42,604 bases of DNA from NCBI GenBank assembly GCA_905233625.1, contig CAJOFJ010000014.1, positions 1-42,604 of the forward strand, given 5' to 3'. Shown in pieces: positions 24,940 to 33,464 of this stretch. Under the pieces are notes generated by a model. The model did not search any database. It had not been told where the DNA came from and worked only from the letters and a program-made list of their open reading frames with translations. The position numbers were made by a program, and so were the translations under genes. The first letter of the stretch is position 1. The number at the start of each line of letters is the position of its first letter. This DNA is from an uncultured Bacteroidales bacterium (GTDB lineage: Bacteria; Bacteroidota; Bacteroidia; Bacteroidales; WCHB1-69).

Positions 24940-25941
24940 TTATTTGCCAGCAGCTTGACAAGCGGTAATAGCCACAAGGCTTACAATGTCCTCTACGGAG
25001 CAACCACGTGACAAGTCATTGATTGGAGCTGCCATACCCTGCATCACAGGACCCACAGCATCGGCGCCAGCCATACGCTGCACCAGTTTATAAGCGATAT
25101 TACCTACCTCCAATGACGGGAATACCAACACGTTGGCCTTTCCTGCCACAGGGCTACCGGGCGCTTTCTTCTCGGCCACAGACGGAATGATAGCGGCATC
25201 GGCCTGCAAGTCACCATCGATTACCAAAGTGGGATCCATCTCCTTGGCAATACGGGTAGCGTTGACCACCTTGTCCACCAATTCGTGTTTTGCAGAGCCC
25301 TTGGTAGAGAAACTCAGCATGGCAATACGCGGCTCAATACCGGCAATGTTGCGAGCGGTCTTGGCGGTCACCACGGCAATCTGGGCCAGCTTGTTCTCGT
25401 CGGTGTTCGGGTCGGCAGCACAGTCGGCGAAGACCATGATCCCATTGTCACCCCATTTTTTTTCGGGGAAGCACATGATGAAAGCTCCTGAAACTACGGA
25501 AATACCGGGCAGAGTCTTCACAATCTGGAAAGCGGGACGCAACACATCGCCAGTAGCATGCTGGGCACCGGTAACCTCTCCGTCAGCATCACCGTTCTTG
25601 ATCAACAAAGTAGCCAGATACAAAGGATCTTCCACCAATTTGCGGGCTTCCTCAATGGTCATACCTTTTTTCTTGCGGATTTCATACAGCATCTCAGCAT
25701 AGAATTCCTTCTTGGGGTTGTCCATCGGGTCAATGATTTCGGCCTTGTCGATATTTTTCAAGCCCCATTCCTTGGCTTCGGCCTCAATGGTAGCCTTGTT
25801 ACCCAACAAAACGATGCCCGCATAGCCTTTTTCAAGGATGATGTCGGCAGCTTTCAGGGTTCTTTCTTCTTCGCCTTCCGCCAAAACGATGCGTTTGTTG
25901 ACGGTTTTCGCTTTTTCTTTGATTTGATCAATGATACTCAT
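24940..25941 (-). CDS. pta: Phosphate acetyltransferase
   Basis: A 333-residue short-form Pta, which interconverts acetyl-CoA and acetyl phosphate. Clear family stretches are RIVLAEGEEERTLKAA, DGEVTGAQHATGDVLRPAFQ, FADCAADPNTDENKLAQIA, AMLSFSTKGSAKH, DGDLQADAAI and VFPSLEVGNIAYKLVQR. It lacks the N-terminal DRTGG/P-loop part of long Pta. I start it at ATG 25941-25939 (MSIIDQIKEK), the position where related enzymes begin. Acetate kinase usually neighbours pta, but no ackA is in the window; instead pta leads an operon with an outer-membrane protein and a LolE-like permease. A -7 box lies about 100 bases upstream. Confidence 0.93.
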   Translation of the reverse strand: MSIIDQIKEKAKTVNKRIVLAEGEEERTLKAADIILEKGYAGIVLLGNKATIEAEAKEWGLKNIDKAEIIDPMDNPKKEFYAEMLYEIRKKKGMTIEEARKLVEDPLYLATLLIKNGDADGEVTGAQHATGDVLRPAFQIVKTLPGISVVSGAFIMCFPEKKWGDNGIMVFADCAADPNTDENKLAQIAVVTAKTARNIAGIEPRIAMLSFSTKGSAKHELVDKVVNATRIAKEMDPTLVIDGDLQADAAIIPSVAEKKAPGSPVAGKANVLVFPSLEVGNIAYKLVQRMAGADAVGPVMQGMAAPINDLSRGCSVEDIVSLVAITACQAAGK

Positions 25942-26044
25942 AGTAAACTCAGCGGACTTCAGACCTATATCTTTTCGCACCCCATAACAGCACGAAGTCC
26001 TTTAATGCTGTCGGTAATGCCTTTCGATTATAAATTACAATCTG

Positions 26045-26052
26045 CAAAGTTA
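26045..26052 (-). promoter_or_regulatory. -7 promoter box for the pta operon
   Basis: TAACTTTG on the minus strand; it would give a leader of about 100 bases before the ATG at 25941. Confidence 0.45.
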
Positions 26053-26100
26053 CACAATTTTCCTGAATTATGCATAATTATTTGAATTTTGATATTTCGG

Positions 26101-26246
26101 GGAGGCGTGAAGGCGTGGAGACACTCGCTTCGCTCGTTCGTGGAGGCGTGGAGACGGATTTCGTCTTAACGAATGCACGCAGTGCATGTCTTAACGAACG
26201 TACGTAGTACGTGTCTCCACGAATGTACGCAGTGCATGTCTCCACG
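26101..26246. repeat. Tandem hairpin array with a 25-nt unit
   Basis: Three exact 25-nt units lie at 26166-26190, 26191-26215 and 26216-26240, each starting TTAACGAA or TCCACGAA and ending TGTC. Each holds a 6-bp stem with a 3-base loop: ATGCAC-GCA-GTGCAT, ACGTAC-GTA-GTACGT and ATGTAC-GCA-GTGCAT (one G-U pair). Degenerate units (GTGGAGAC, GGAGGCGTGGAGAC, ACGGATTTCGTCTTAACG) extend it leftwards to about 26101. It lies between the GT39-like gene and the pta promoter. Stem bases change in pairs, which points to selection on or copying of a structure. Confidence 0.8.
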
Positions 26247-26255
26247 TCTAATTTG

Positions 26256-28124
26256 CTATATTTCCTCCAGTACTGAATAAACAAAAGGATTGGTGGGATA
26301 GAGTGTGACACGGTAACTGATAGGTATGGTAACATGGTCCTGATCAGGATTCCACAGATATACCTTGATACGGGTGTTTTTCAGCAAACTGCGGTGCTTT
26401 ACCCAAGTTTCCACACGAACGGGAATGCTGATTTCGCAGGTGTCACCCTGGCAGTAGCGGAATCCGTCAGTAGTGCACTCGCGCCAGTCCACACAGCGGC
26501 CATTCACCTGCGTTTCCGTCACCAAATGCAAAGAACCCTGCACACTATCGGGCACACAGAACAACAAACGGCTGTCAATACATACAAAACGGCTATCGCT
26601 GAGGTCGCCCAAAACGGTGTCAAGCAGGTCATAATACTCTCCGTCAAAAGCGGATATGCTCCTATAGTGGTCAAAAAGAGCCGATTTTTCCATATCGATA
26701 GCCTCTTTTGCCGGTTCACGGCTAAACAGGAGCACTTCGGTGACAAGACAATCCCGATACCGTAGCAAATAGGGATAATGGCGCATGGCGATGTCCAGAA
26801 TTTTGGGATCCTGGATGCCGCTGCAAAACAGGTATGAGGTAGAGCTGGCTGTCAATACACTGTCGAAAACGGCATATTTCTCAATGACCGACTGAGGAAG
26901 ACTATACAACGAAGCGTCGTAATATTGCAGTTTCGCCAAGGCAATATTCACCATACATGTCACATTATCAGCACCATAGAGGTCTATGGCAGCTCGTTCT
27001 TCCTGAGCGGTAATCTCAATATAGTCACGGCGCACCATCTGGAAATGTTTGCGGATAAATACCAGCGAAAACACCATTGCGACACAATAAACAAGTAGCA
27101 CCAACGCTTGGCGACCCTTTCTTTCCTGGCTGTCCACCGCCCCCGCCAAAGCCAATGGAAAAAACGGAAAGACAAAGATGAGGGAAGAGAATTGCAGCAC
27201 CGGATTCACTTTGACAGAATAAAAATACCCTATCGCCAGCGGCAGCAACCACATCAGCCATGACAGGGAAATCAGCTTTATATTCTTTCGGAAATCTTTC
27301 GGACTGAATACCAGCAGGTAACCCACAACAGCAACTCCTATCACAATCCAAGAATAATGAAACAGATATCGCAAATGTTCGGGAAGGAAACTGGGTGTTG
27401 GCTTGCCTAACCAGCCACCTGCTCCACCAATACCTTGCAAATCAAATAGTTGATGTGACGTAATACCCCAATGTGGCAGGAAAAGCAACACCGCCCCTAT
27501 GCAGGCAAGCAGATAGTGCCACCAGTGCTGGCGATCGACAAACAGCAGTCCCGCCAAGCCCAACAAAAAAGCCGAAAGCATGCAGAAATAATGGGTGTAA
27601 GAACACGCGGCAGCAGATAAAGCCAGCAGTGCCAGCCAGTGTAATTTATATTCCTTCTCCAGCAAAATCCGTGTCCAACAATAAAGCATACACAGCATCA
27701 GGAAGAGTCCAGCGACATAAGGTCTGGCAATAACAGAATAATACACAGTAAATTGCGTTACAGCCAGCACAGCGGTGGGCAGCAAAGCCGGCCATTCGTC
27801 ATACCAGCGGCGGGCAATGGCAAAAACCAGCATAACGGAAGCTATGCCCATCAGCAAAAACGGGAGTCTTATTGCAAAAGCAGAGGTACCGAAAAACCTA
27901 CTCCAAAGCCACAAAAACACTTGGACGCCGGCAGGATGGCCATCTTCGCGGACACCATAGTCTATCAGGTCGGAAAAAGTGTCGAAATTCAGACGTACAA
28001 TGGCGCTGAGCTCATCATGGGACAAAGGTCCAAACATACTTCCGATTCTTAACGCCGCGCCCAACACCACCAAGAACCAGAATATCATTTTGGGGTTTAG
28101 GATTTTATCTGACTTTGTCGCCAT
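26256..28124 (-). CDS. GT39-like membrane protein, second copy type
   Basis: A 622-residue membrane protein with about ten helices in the first 370 residues and a C-terminal soluble region of about 250 residues. The first loop has GPLSHDELSAIVRLNF and later REDGHPAGVQVFLWLWSRFF, matching the acidic/HP pattern of GT39-type (ArnT/PMT) polyprenyl-sugar transferases; helix pairs such as FAIRLPFLLMGIASVMLVFA and SYTHYFCMLSAFLLGLAGLL are typical. I start it at ATG 28124-28122 (MATKSDK); the longer frame starts at a TTG that coincides with the likely transcript start. Sugar and acceptor are unknown. Low similarity by eye to the protein at 15507-17135. Confidence 0.75.
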   Translation of the reverse strand: MATKSDKILNPKMIFWFLVVLGAALRIGSMFGPLSHDELSAIVRLNFDTFSDLIDYGVREDGHPAGVQVFLWLWSRFFGTSAFAIRLPFLLMGIASVMLVFAIARRWYDEWPALLPTAVLAVTQFTVYYSVIARPYVAGLFLMLCMLYCWTRILLEKEYKLHWLALLALSAAACSYTHYFCMLSAFLLGLAGLLFVDRQHWWHYLLACIGAVLLFLPHWGITSHQLFDLQGIGGAGGWLGKPTPSFLPEHLRYLFHYSWIVIGVAVVGYLLVFSPKDFRKNIKLISLSWLMWLLPLAIGYFYSVKVNPVLQFSSLIFVFPFFPLALAGAVDSQERKGRQALVLLVYCVAMVFSLVFIRKHFQMVRRDYIEITAQEERAAIDLYGADNVTCMVNIALAKLQYYDASLYSLPQSVIEKYAVFDSVLTASSTSYLFCSGIQDPKILDIAMRHYPYLLRYRDCLVTEVLLFSREPAKEAIDMEKSALFDHYRSISAFDGEYYDLLDTVLGDLSDSRFVCIDSRLLFCVPDSVQGSLHLVTETQVNGRCVDWRECTTDGFRYCQGDTCEISIPVRVETWVKHRSLLKNTRIKVYLWNPDQDHVTIPISYRVTLYPTNPFVYSVLEEI

Positions 28125-28146
28125 GAAGATTTGTTTTTTCAATTTG

Positions 28147-28154
28147 CAAAATTA
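28147..28154 (-). promoter_or_regulatory. -7 promoter box for the 26256-28124 gene
   Basis: TAATTTTG on the minus strand, 22 bases before the ATG at 28124. It decides against the TTG at 28142. Confidence 0.5.
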
Positions 28155-28192
28155 AACTTTTTTTATTTCCCTCTGATTCTTTAGTTTTTTCC

Positions 28193-28200
28193 TATCTTTG
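28193..28200 (+). promoter_or_regulatory. -7 promoter box for the CDF transporter
   Basis: TATCTTTG, 20 bases before the ATG at 28221. Confidence 0.6.
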
Positions 28201-28220
28201 CATTCCTGAATTTGATTTGT

Positions 28221-29123
28221 ATGAAACGCGAAAAGGAAATCTACAAAGTAACGCTATGGGGCAGTTTCGTCAACGCCCTATTGATGGCTCTCAAATTCGC
28301 GGCAGGCATTTTGGGCAACAGTTCCGCCATGATAGCCGATGCGGTACACTCCTTGTCCGATTTCGCCACCGACATTGTGGTGCTGGCTTTTGTTCGCATC
28401 AGCCACAAGCCCAAAGATAAAACCCACGACTACGGCCATGGCAAATACGAAACCTTGGCCACCACAGTGATAGGATTGGCTCTTTTCGTTGTGGCAGCGG
28501 GCATTCTGGTGGAAGGAGCCAAGAAAATCGCGTTTTGGGCCACTGGCGGCACTTTGGTACAGCCGGGAAAATTAGCGCTTTGGGCTGCTTTGGTTTCTAT
28601 TTTGCTGAAAGAGATTATCTTCCAATATACCAACCGCAAGGCGAAACAGCTTGACTCGCAGGCGATGAAGGCCAATGCCTGGCATCATCGCAGCGATGCC
28701 TTGTCGTCCATAGGCGCGGCCGTCGGCATCGGTGCAGCCATTTTCTGTGGCGAACGATGGGCGGTACTCGATCCTATCGCCTCCGTTGCCGTGGGCGCAG
28801 TCATCATCAAGGTGGCTGTTGATCTGCTCAAAAACGGACTGGGCGACCTGATGGAACAATCGCTACCCGAAGAGGTGGAAGCTGAAATCCTGGAAATTGT
28901 AAGGTCTGTGCCTGAGGTGACGGAACCCCACGACCTCTGCACCCGCCGCATCGGCAACCACTATGCCATAGAATTGCATATCCTCATGGATGGAGAGTTG
29001 CCATTGAAAACCGCTCACGACAAGGCCGACGAGATTGAGCGGCGGCTGAAGGAACGCTATGGAGAAGGTACTCATGTGGCTGTACATGTGGAGCCGATAG
29101 AAGAAGCAACGCTAACTAAATAA
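28221..29123 (+). CDS. Cation diffusion facilitator (CDF) family metal exporter
   Basis: A 300-residue inner-membrane CDF protein that exports Zn2+, Fe2+, Mn2+ or similar ions against H+. Six helices are followed by a cytosolic metal-binding domain. Site A ligands appear as HSLSDF (H and D two turns apart) after NSSAMIADAV, and HHRSDALSS in helix 5. The DYGHGKYE loop after helix 2 is a family hallmark. The C-terminal domain includes CTRRIGNHYAIELHILMDGE and HVAVHVEP. I start it at ATG 28221 (MKREKEIY); the TTG at 28212 lies very near the -7 box. Its end overlaps the convergent EamA gene by 8 bases. Confidence 0.92.
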   Translation: MKREKEIYKVTLWGSFVNALLMALKFAAGILGNSSAMIADAVHSLSDFATDIVVLAFVRISHKPKDKTHDYGHGKYETLATTVIGLALFVVAAGILVEGAKKIAFWATGGTLVQPGKLALWAALVSILLKEIIFQYTNRKAKQLDSQAMKANAWHHRSDALSSIGAAVGIGAAIFCGERWAVLDPIASVAVGAVIIKVAVDLLKNGLGDLMEQSLPEEVEAEILEIVRSVPEVTEPHDLCTRRIGNHYAIELHILMDGELPLKTAHDKADEIERRLKERYGEGTHVAVHVEPIEEATLTK

Positions 29124-30102
29124 AAAACAACGCCACGCCGATTACACTGATGACCGCACCAATGACCTCCCGGACTGTGACTTTCTGATGGAAGAGAAGG
29201 GCTGCCGGGGCGATGATGAGGATGGGCGTGAGCGCGAAAAGGGTCTGGGCAATGCCTGTTGAGGTGTATAAAGTAGCCATCAGCGAGGCGCTGACTCCGA
29301 TAAACGGACCAAAAATAGTGGAAATGAAGGCACAGCCCATCGCTTTGCGGTCGCAAACTGCACGATGCAGCTTCGAAAGTCCGTCTTTGTTAAACAGCAT
29401 CAATGCCAGGAAAAAGCCCGCCAAGCCAATAAAAGCGCGAATCATGGTGGCCGCAAAGGGAACACTGTAAGTTATCGGCACGGACAGAACCGCTCCATCG
29501 GGTATGTCGAAGCCGGAAAGTCCTGCCGCCACAACTGATTGCTCATAATGTAAGAGTCCTATCTTGCTGATTACCAGTCCGACACCTTGCCCAATACCTG
29601 CCATGGCCGCATAGAAAATGCCCTTGGCCGGCAGTTTCAGTCGCACCCCATGGGTTGTTTTCGATGCAGAATCATCTTTGGAAAGAATGGACAGGGCAAT
29701 ACCGCTAAGCGTGATAATCATGCCCAAGATGGCCATAGGACGCATCTGCTCGCCCAAAAACAAACGGCCAGTAATAGCCGCTGTGGGGGCCGACAGCGTC
29801 ATAAACAGCTGTCCGAAGCGGGAACCAATATGGATATAACCCTGCATCAGGCAGTAATCCCCGATAACGTAACCCACTAAGCCTGAAAGCAATAGCCAGA
29901 ACCACGTGCTGCCATCCGCATAACGGGGATAAGGGGTGCCCAAGAGGAGCCATAAGGTAATAGCCAACAACACCAGCGACATGGACATGCGCAGAATGTT
30001 GAACGGCAACGAGCCTATGCGTTTCGACCCCACCTCTGCGGAAAGCGCCGTGAATGTCCACGCAATAGCTACACAAAGCGATATGATTTCTCCGATGAAC
30101 AC
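29116..30102 (-). CDS. EamA/DMT-family transporter
   Basis: A 328-residue inner-membrane protein with ten predicted helices in two EamA repeats (about 2-140 and 165-328), the drug/metabolite transporter fold. Features include MFIGEIISLCVAIAWTFTAL, LSAPTAAITGRLFLGEQ near the end of repeat 1, and LFALTPILIIAPAALLFHQK in repeat 2, the conserved P-containing helix 9 followed by an E-rich loop. Substrate is unknown; relatives export amino acids or metabolites. The start is a GTG at 30102-30100. It converges on the CDF gene with an 8-base overlap. No clear -7 box was found upstream. Confidence 0.85.
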   Translation of the reverse strand: MFIGEIISLCVAIAWTFTALSAEVGSKRIGSLPFNILRMSMSLVLLAITLWLLLGTPYPRYADGSTWFWLLLSGLVGYVIGDYCLMQGYIHIGSRFGQLFMTLSAPTAAITGRLFLGEQMRPMAILGMIITLSGIALSILSKDDSASKTTHGVRLKLPAKGIFYAAMAGIGQGVGLVISKIGLLHYEQSVVAAGLSGFDIPDGAVLSVPITYSVPFAATMIRAFIGLAGFFLALMLFNKDGLSKLHRAVCDRKAMGCAFISTIFGPFIGVSASLMATLYTSTGIAQTLFALTPILIIAPAALLFHQKVTVREVIGAVISVIGVALFFI

Positions 30103-30130
30103 TGACTATTATTTCTTTTTTGAATATATA

Positions 30131-31255
30131 TTATGATTCCTTAATTTTACACAAAAGCAAGTCGCCACAATTTGACTTAATCTCCTCAAAAATCTCTCTG
30201 CAACGCTGTTCACTCATTTTGTTTTTCTTCCCCACTGCTATCATATCTTGCAAAGTAGGATGGCCCGTTCCGTTGACTGATGTAATATGCTCTCCATTAT
30301 AACCTTCTGTACACAAAGTCAAGTCATACGCTGGAGAAAGATGCCAATGATACTGTCCGTTTCCTGTATCTGAAACGATAAAACTGAAATTCTTGCAGTG
30401 GTCGTCTTTGTTATCAGTCAAATAATTGAATACCATGCGGCGAAACATTTCTTCCACTTCCTTGGCATTTTGGGTAAGAAAACCCGTCAGTGCAAGCAAG
30501 TTTGTATAATCAAGAACAGGCATACTCAACGACAGGCACAGCAATCCACCTGCTGTGGCTGTATGTATACGCTCACCGTTCTGTGCGATATCAAAACGCC
30601 GAGTTGTAAAATAGCGACCATTTGTCAGCTTACAATCAGGAACATTGATACCGCATTGCCGTGCCACTTCGTTGTAGTGAAACTCCTGTTTCCCGATATC
30701 CTCAGGATCGTAAAAATGGCGGAATTTGATGAGCCAGTGACCTTCATTATCGCTGAAAATGGCTTTGGGGCGAGCACCTCCACTGTTGCCGCTATTGTAT
30801 AAAAGTAGCCCCGCATCAGTGTCTTGCTTTTCTTTCAATACTTGCAATGCCTTTTCCTGAAGCAGGTCAAAATCAAGAGTGTTAGAAACTTTAATTATCT
30901 TTTTTTCAGGAAGATAAGTCAAAGCTCCCATACCATCATTGCCCACGATACTCAATCTGTCAAGGGCCGAAAGGTCAGTATCGTTGATACCTTCACGTAA
31001 CAACGCTTTGTGAAGCAGGTAGCGACCATAGCCATCTGGTAAGCTATCTTCAAAAATACCGAAATTACCATGAAAAGGCTGAGCTTTGGCGATAAACAAG
31101 CCTGTTTTCAATGGAAGTTCCAATGGGGATATGCTGAAACCTTCTGACAGCCAAGCATTGTCGTATTCAAAAGCACATATACGGTCATCAGGGGTAAGAG
31201 ATAGCGTTCCGACAACCCGATTGTGGTATTTTACCGTCAATTTTTCTGTTTTCAT
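30131..31255 (-). CDS. hipA: HipA-type serine/threonine kinase toxin
   Basis: A 374-residue HipA. The N-terminal subdomain (about 1-105) has LPLKTGLF and HGNFGIFEDSLPDGYGR, typical of HipA. The kinase core has the P-loop/autophosphorylation segment NSGNSGGARPK (155-164 region), the catalytic NKDDHCKNF (D284, H286, N289) and the metal-binding SPAYDL (D311). E. coli HipA phosphorylates GltX and induces dormancy; here the target is not known. It is shorter than E. coli HipA (440) but has all core motifs. Its ATG overlaps the hipB stop (ATGA). One could also class it with the shorter HipT-like kinases, but the HipA_N part argues for HipA. Confidence 0.92.
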   Translation of the reverse strand: MKTEKLTVKYHNRVVGTLSLTPDDRICAFEYDNAWLSEGFSISPLELPLKTGLFIAKAQPFHGNFGIFEDSLPDGYGRYLLHKALLREGINDTDLSALDRLSIVGNDGMGALTYLPEKKIIKVSNTLDFDLLQEKALQVLKEKQDTDAGLLLYNSGNSGGARPKAIFSDNEGHWLIKFRHFYDPEDIGKQEFHYNEVARQCGINVPDCKLTNGRYFTTRRFDIAQNGERIHTATAGGLLCLSLSMPVLDYTNLLALTGFLTQNAKEVEEMFRRMVFNYLTDNKDDHCKNFSFIVSDTGNGQYHWHLSPAYDLTLCTEGYNGEHITSVNGTGHPTLQDMIAVGKKNKMSEQRCREIFEEIKSNCGDLLLCKIKES

Positions 31256-31596
31256 TTCTTGTAGGCTTTTGTTTTCCCGGAATTTTTGCGGATTTGTGAC
31301 AGTTCTTCCATTGTTGAGTATTTTGGATTGGAGAACAAACCTTTGATTTCAGAAGTATAACCCAACGCCATTGCCAATCCTATCAGATTTTTTAGCGAAA
31401 TAAGCCCTTTCTGCTCGAACCGTACCACGTTGCTCACGGCAACACCAGCCCGTTCGGCCACCTGCTCGCGTGTCAACCCCTTCTCCACCCTGCGATGGCG
31501 AAAATCCTTCGCTATCTGCCTACTGATATCATCAACATTATCTAGCAAATAGCTCTCAAGAACTGATAACATATTATTAGTATTACTGTTAATCAT
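31252..31596 (-). CDS. hipB: HipB-type helix-turn-helix antitoxin
   Basis: A 114-residue XRE-family protein with HTH core GLTREQVAERAGVAVSNVVR followed by FEQKGLISLKNLIGLAMAL. It ends in a lysine-rich tail that could reach into the kinase. Encoded directly upstream of hipA with an ATGA overlap, the standard hipBA order. It would neutralise HipA and repress the operon. A second in-frame ATG is at 31572. A -7 box (31625-31632) and a 9-bp inverted repeat (31561-31569 and 31615-31623) lie around the start and fit an autoregulatory site. Confidence 0.9.
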   Translation of the reverse strand: MINSNTNNMLSVLESYLLDNVDDISRQIAKDFRHRRVEKGLTREQVAERAGVAVSNVVRFEQKGLISLKNLIGLAMALGYTSEIKGLFSNPKYSTMEELSQIRKNSGKTKAYKK

Positions 31597-31632
31597 ATAG
31601 AAACAACTAAAATATTATCAGTTGCAAAGATA
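31561..31632 (-). promoter_or_regulatory. hipBA promoter and candidate operator
   Basis: The -7 box TATCTTTG is at 31632-31625 (minus). AACTGATAA at 31561-31569 is the exact reverse complement of TTATCAGTT at 31615-31623, which touches the -7 box. The left arm lies within the hipB coding start. A second, shorter inverted pair CAACT/AGTTG spans 31604-31624. HipB proteins bind inverted repeats at their own promoter, which makes this a candidate site. Confidence 0.5.
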
Positions 31633-31681
31633 CAAAATTTTTTGATAATAAAGACAGTAAAATGAAAATTCTACCTATTCG

Positions 31682-31966
31682 TTATTTATAAAACAAAAAC
31701 CACACCAACAAAGCTCCCTGCGCTATCAGAATAATCGGAACGCCATAGCGGAATTTCGCATGCTGGGTTTTGTGGCGCCACACGCGCATACCCAACCATG
31801 CCCCGACGCTACCCCCAATGGCTGCCAATCCCAGCAACACACTCTCGGGAATCCGCCAGCGCGACCGCTGAGCCTTCCACTTGTCCACACCATAGAGGAG
31901 AAACGTTACCACGTTGATAATCACTAGGTAAAGGATTATGATGGTTTTTAAGGAAATGTCACTCAT
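31682..31966 (-). CDS. DUF1294 small membrane protein
   Basis: A 94-residue inner-membrane protein with three helices. It has the DUF1294 pattern: YGVDKWKAQRSRWRIPESVL after the first helix, then LGLAAIGGSVGAWLGM, then RHKTQHAKFRYGVPIILIAQ before the last helix. Function of the family is not established. It lies 24 bases after the ATPase gene on the same strand and before hipB, but neither neighbour suggests a job. Confidence 0.9.
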   Translation of the reverse strand: MSDISLKTIIILYLVIINVVTFLLYGVDKWKAQRSRWRIPESVLLGLAAIGGSVGAWLGMRVWRHKTQHAKFRYGVPIILIAQGALLVWFLFYK

Positions 31967-31990
31967 AATTCGAAAATTTTTGAAAAATGA

Positions 31991-33304
31991 CTACATATCT
32001 TCAATTGAAAGGCCACAAAGAGAAAAAATATACTCTCCGAAGGTCTTGGGCGGCAAAACTTCAACCTTCGCCTGTAACTCTATAAGACTGATTTTGCGAG
32101 AATTACGCTTGATTTCTGCTATCATGCCAGTGTGATCAAACTCGTTGAGTGCTATCATGTCAATTTCATTTTCGCCTTTGCGGTCCCACCAATTGCCAAC
32201 CCGTGAGTATCGCCCCGTTTCCATCGCCTGAGCCTGAAAATATTGTTCAAGTGTTCGGCCAGTGAACTGCTCATAGTGTTGTCCTATGTTCTGCCGCAGT
32301 AATGACAGCTGTCTGCGCTCAACGAGCGACTGGTAGGGCCACACAAAACGAAACCAGAATCTCAAAAACTGGTCAGATATCTCATAAGCCGTCACCTTGC
32401 TGTTGGGTTTTGCAAGCAATGGCTTTAATCGGCTTACCATCAGGTAGTTTTTCTCCAAATTATGTAAATACACACCCATATCCTTCTGCATAGCACCATC
32501 AATCTCAGAACGTTTGGTCATACCACCAGCTATCAATTGCAAAATAGAAAAATATGTGGCACTTTCATCACTAAATTCCTGATTCATGATGTCACGACCT
32601 TCTGACAGAAAATAGGAATCTTGACGGCATACGTAATTGAGCATTTTTTCTTTTGTGTAGCACCCCGCATCCATCAGTAATTCTATATATTTGGCCACGC
32701 CACCGGTAATCATGTAAAGGCAGAGCAAATCCTCGTTTTTGTAGTCAGGACAATGATCTTTAAATATCTCCTTGATAACGCTGATAGAAAAAGGTTGTAG
32801 CGTCAATTTCGAGGTAGGACGTCCATAAAGCGGCTCATTCTCGTTCTCAAAGATACGCTTCATCAAAGATTGGATGCTACCTGAGGTGATAAGGTATAGG
32901 TGAGAGTCGCGGTGATATCGGTCCCAAAGATCCTGTATTTCGCTGAAGATGGCCGGGTTCACTTTGTAAAGTGTTTGGAACTCATCAAAGATGATGGTGA
33001 AATGTCTTTTCAATGACTCTTTCATAATAACCTCGAACAAGTCCCGAAAGTGGCTGATTGAGCCGTAAATGTGAATGCCTAATTGTTCCTCCAATGTCTG
33101 CTGAAACTTTTGGCACAATACTGCTTCGTTGTCTTTTGAAACAAAGAGGTAGGCATAGTCGAAATCTTTCAAAGCAGTTGTTATTAGAGTGGTTTTCCCT
33201 ACTCGCTTGCGTCCCATCAGCACCGTAAAAACTGCACTTTTTCTCGACTGTAACTCATTTTCTTTCAGAATATTGATTTCTATTTCCCTATCATAGAATT
33301 TCAT
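31991..33304 (-). CDS. AAA ATPase with C-terminal DUF234 (archaeal-type ATPase family)
   Basis: A 437-residue protein with an N-terminal ATPase (Walker A GRKRVGKTTL at 31-40, Walker B IIFDEF at 104-109, sensor-like YLITSGSIQSLMKRIF) and a winged-helix middle. The C-terminal DUF234 domain contains YSRVGNWWDRKGENEIDMIA and MIAEIKR, an E-x-D...E-x-K pattern like PD-(D/E)XK nucleases. Members are common in gut Bacteroidetes and archaea; role unproven, with mobile-DNA or defence links suggested by the nuclease-like fold. Two tandem -7 boxes lie just upstream (33351-33366). It has its own promoter, between hipB/DUF1294 and a repeat cluster. Confidence 0.85.
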   Translation of the reverse strand: MKFYDREIEINILKENELQSRKSAVFTVLMGRKRVGKTTLITTALKDFDYAYLFVSKDNEAVLCQKFQQTLEEQLGIHIYGSISHFRDLFEVIMKESLKRHFTIIFDEFQTLYKVNPAIFSEIQDLWDRYHRDSHLYLITSGSIQSLMKRIFENENEPLYGRPTSKLTLQPFSISVIKEIFKDHCPDYKNEDLLCLYMITGGVAKYIELLMDAGCYTKEKMLNYVCRQDSYFLSEGRDIMNQEFSDESATYFSILQLIAGGMTKRSEIDGAMQKDMGVYLHNLEKNYLMVSRLKPLLAKPNSKVTAYEISDQFLRFWFRFVWPYQSLVERRQLSLLRQNIGQHYEQFTGRTLEQYFQAQAMETGRYSRVGNWWDRKGENEIDMIALNEFDHTGMIAEIKRNSRKISLIELQAKVEVLPPKTFGEYIFSLCGLSIEDM

Positions 33305-33350
33305 AATGTTAATTGTGATTTATATTAATTTGAATTTACATTTCAAGGTG

Positions 33351-33366
33351 CAAAAATACAAAAATA
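33351..33366 (-). promoter_or_regulatory. Two tandem -7 boxes before the AAA/DUF234 gene
   Basis: TATTTTTG occurs twice back-to-back on the minus strand (33358-33351 and 33366-33359). The nearer one gives a leader of about 40 bases to the ATG at 33304. Confidence 0.5.
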
Positions 33367-33464
33367 TGTGATATGAGGATAGTATTGGTACAATAATTTT
33401 CGATCTTATCCTGATTTATTTTGAAGAGGGATAGATATTTGTATATAATTACAATTTATAGTTG

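Noticed and set aside
26166-26240. CRISPR array
   Set aside because: Units are 25 nt head to tail with no unique spacers and with varying stems; no cas genes are nearby.
26078-26335. 85-codon minus-strand open frame over the tandem hairpins
   Set aside because: It overlaps the end of the GT39-like gene in another frame and is largely made of the 25-nt repeats; the translation has no recognisable features.
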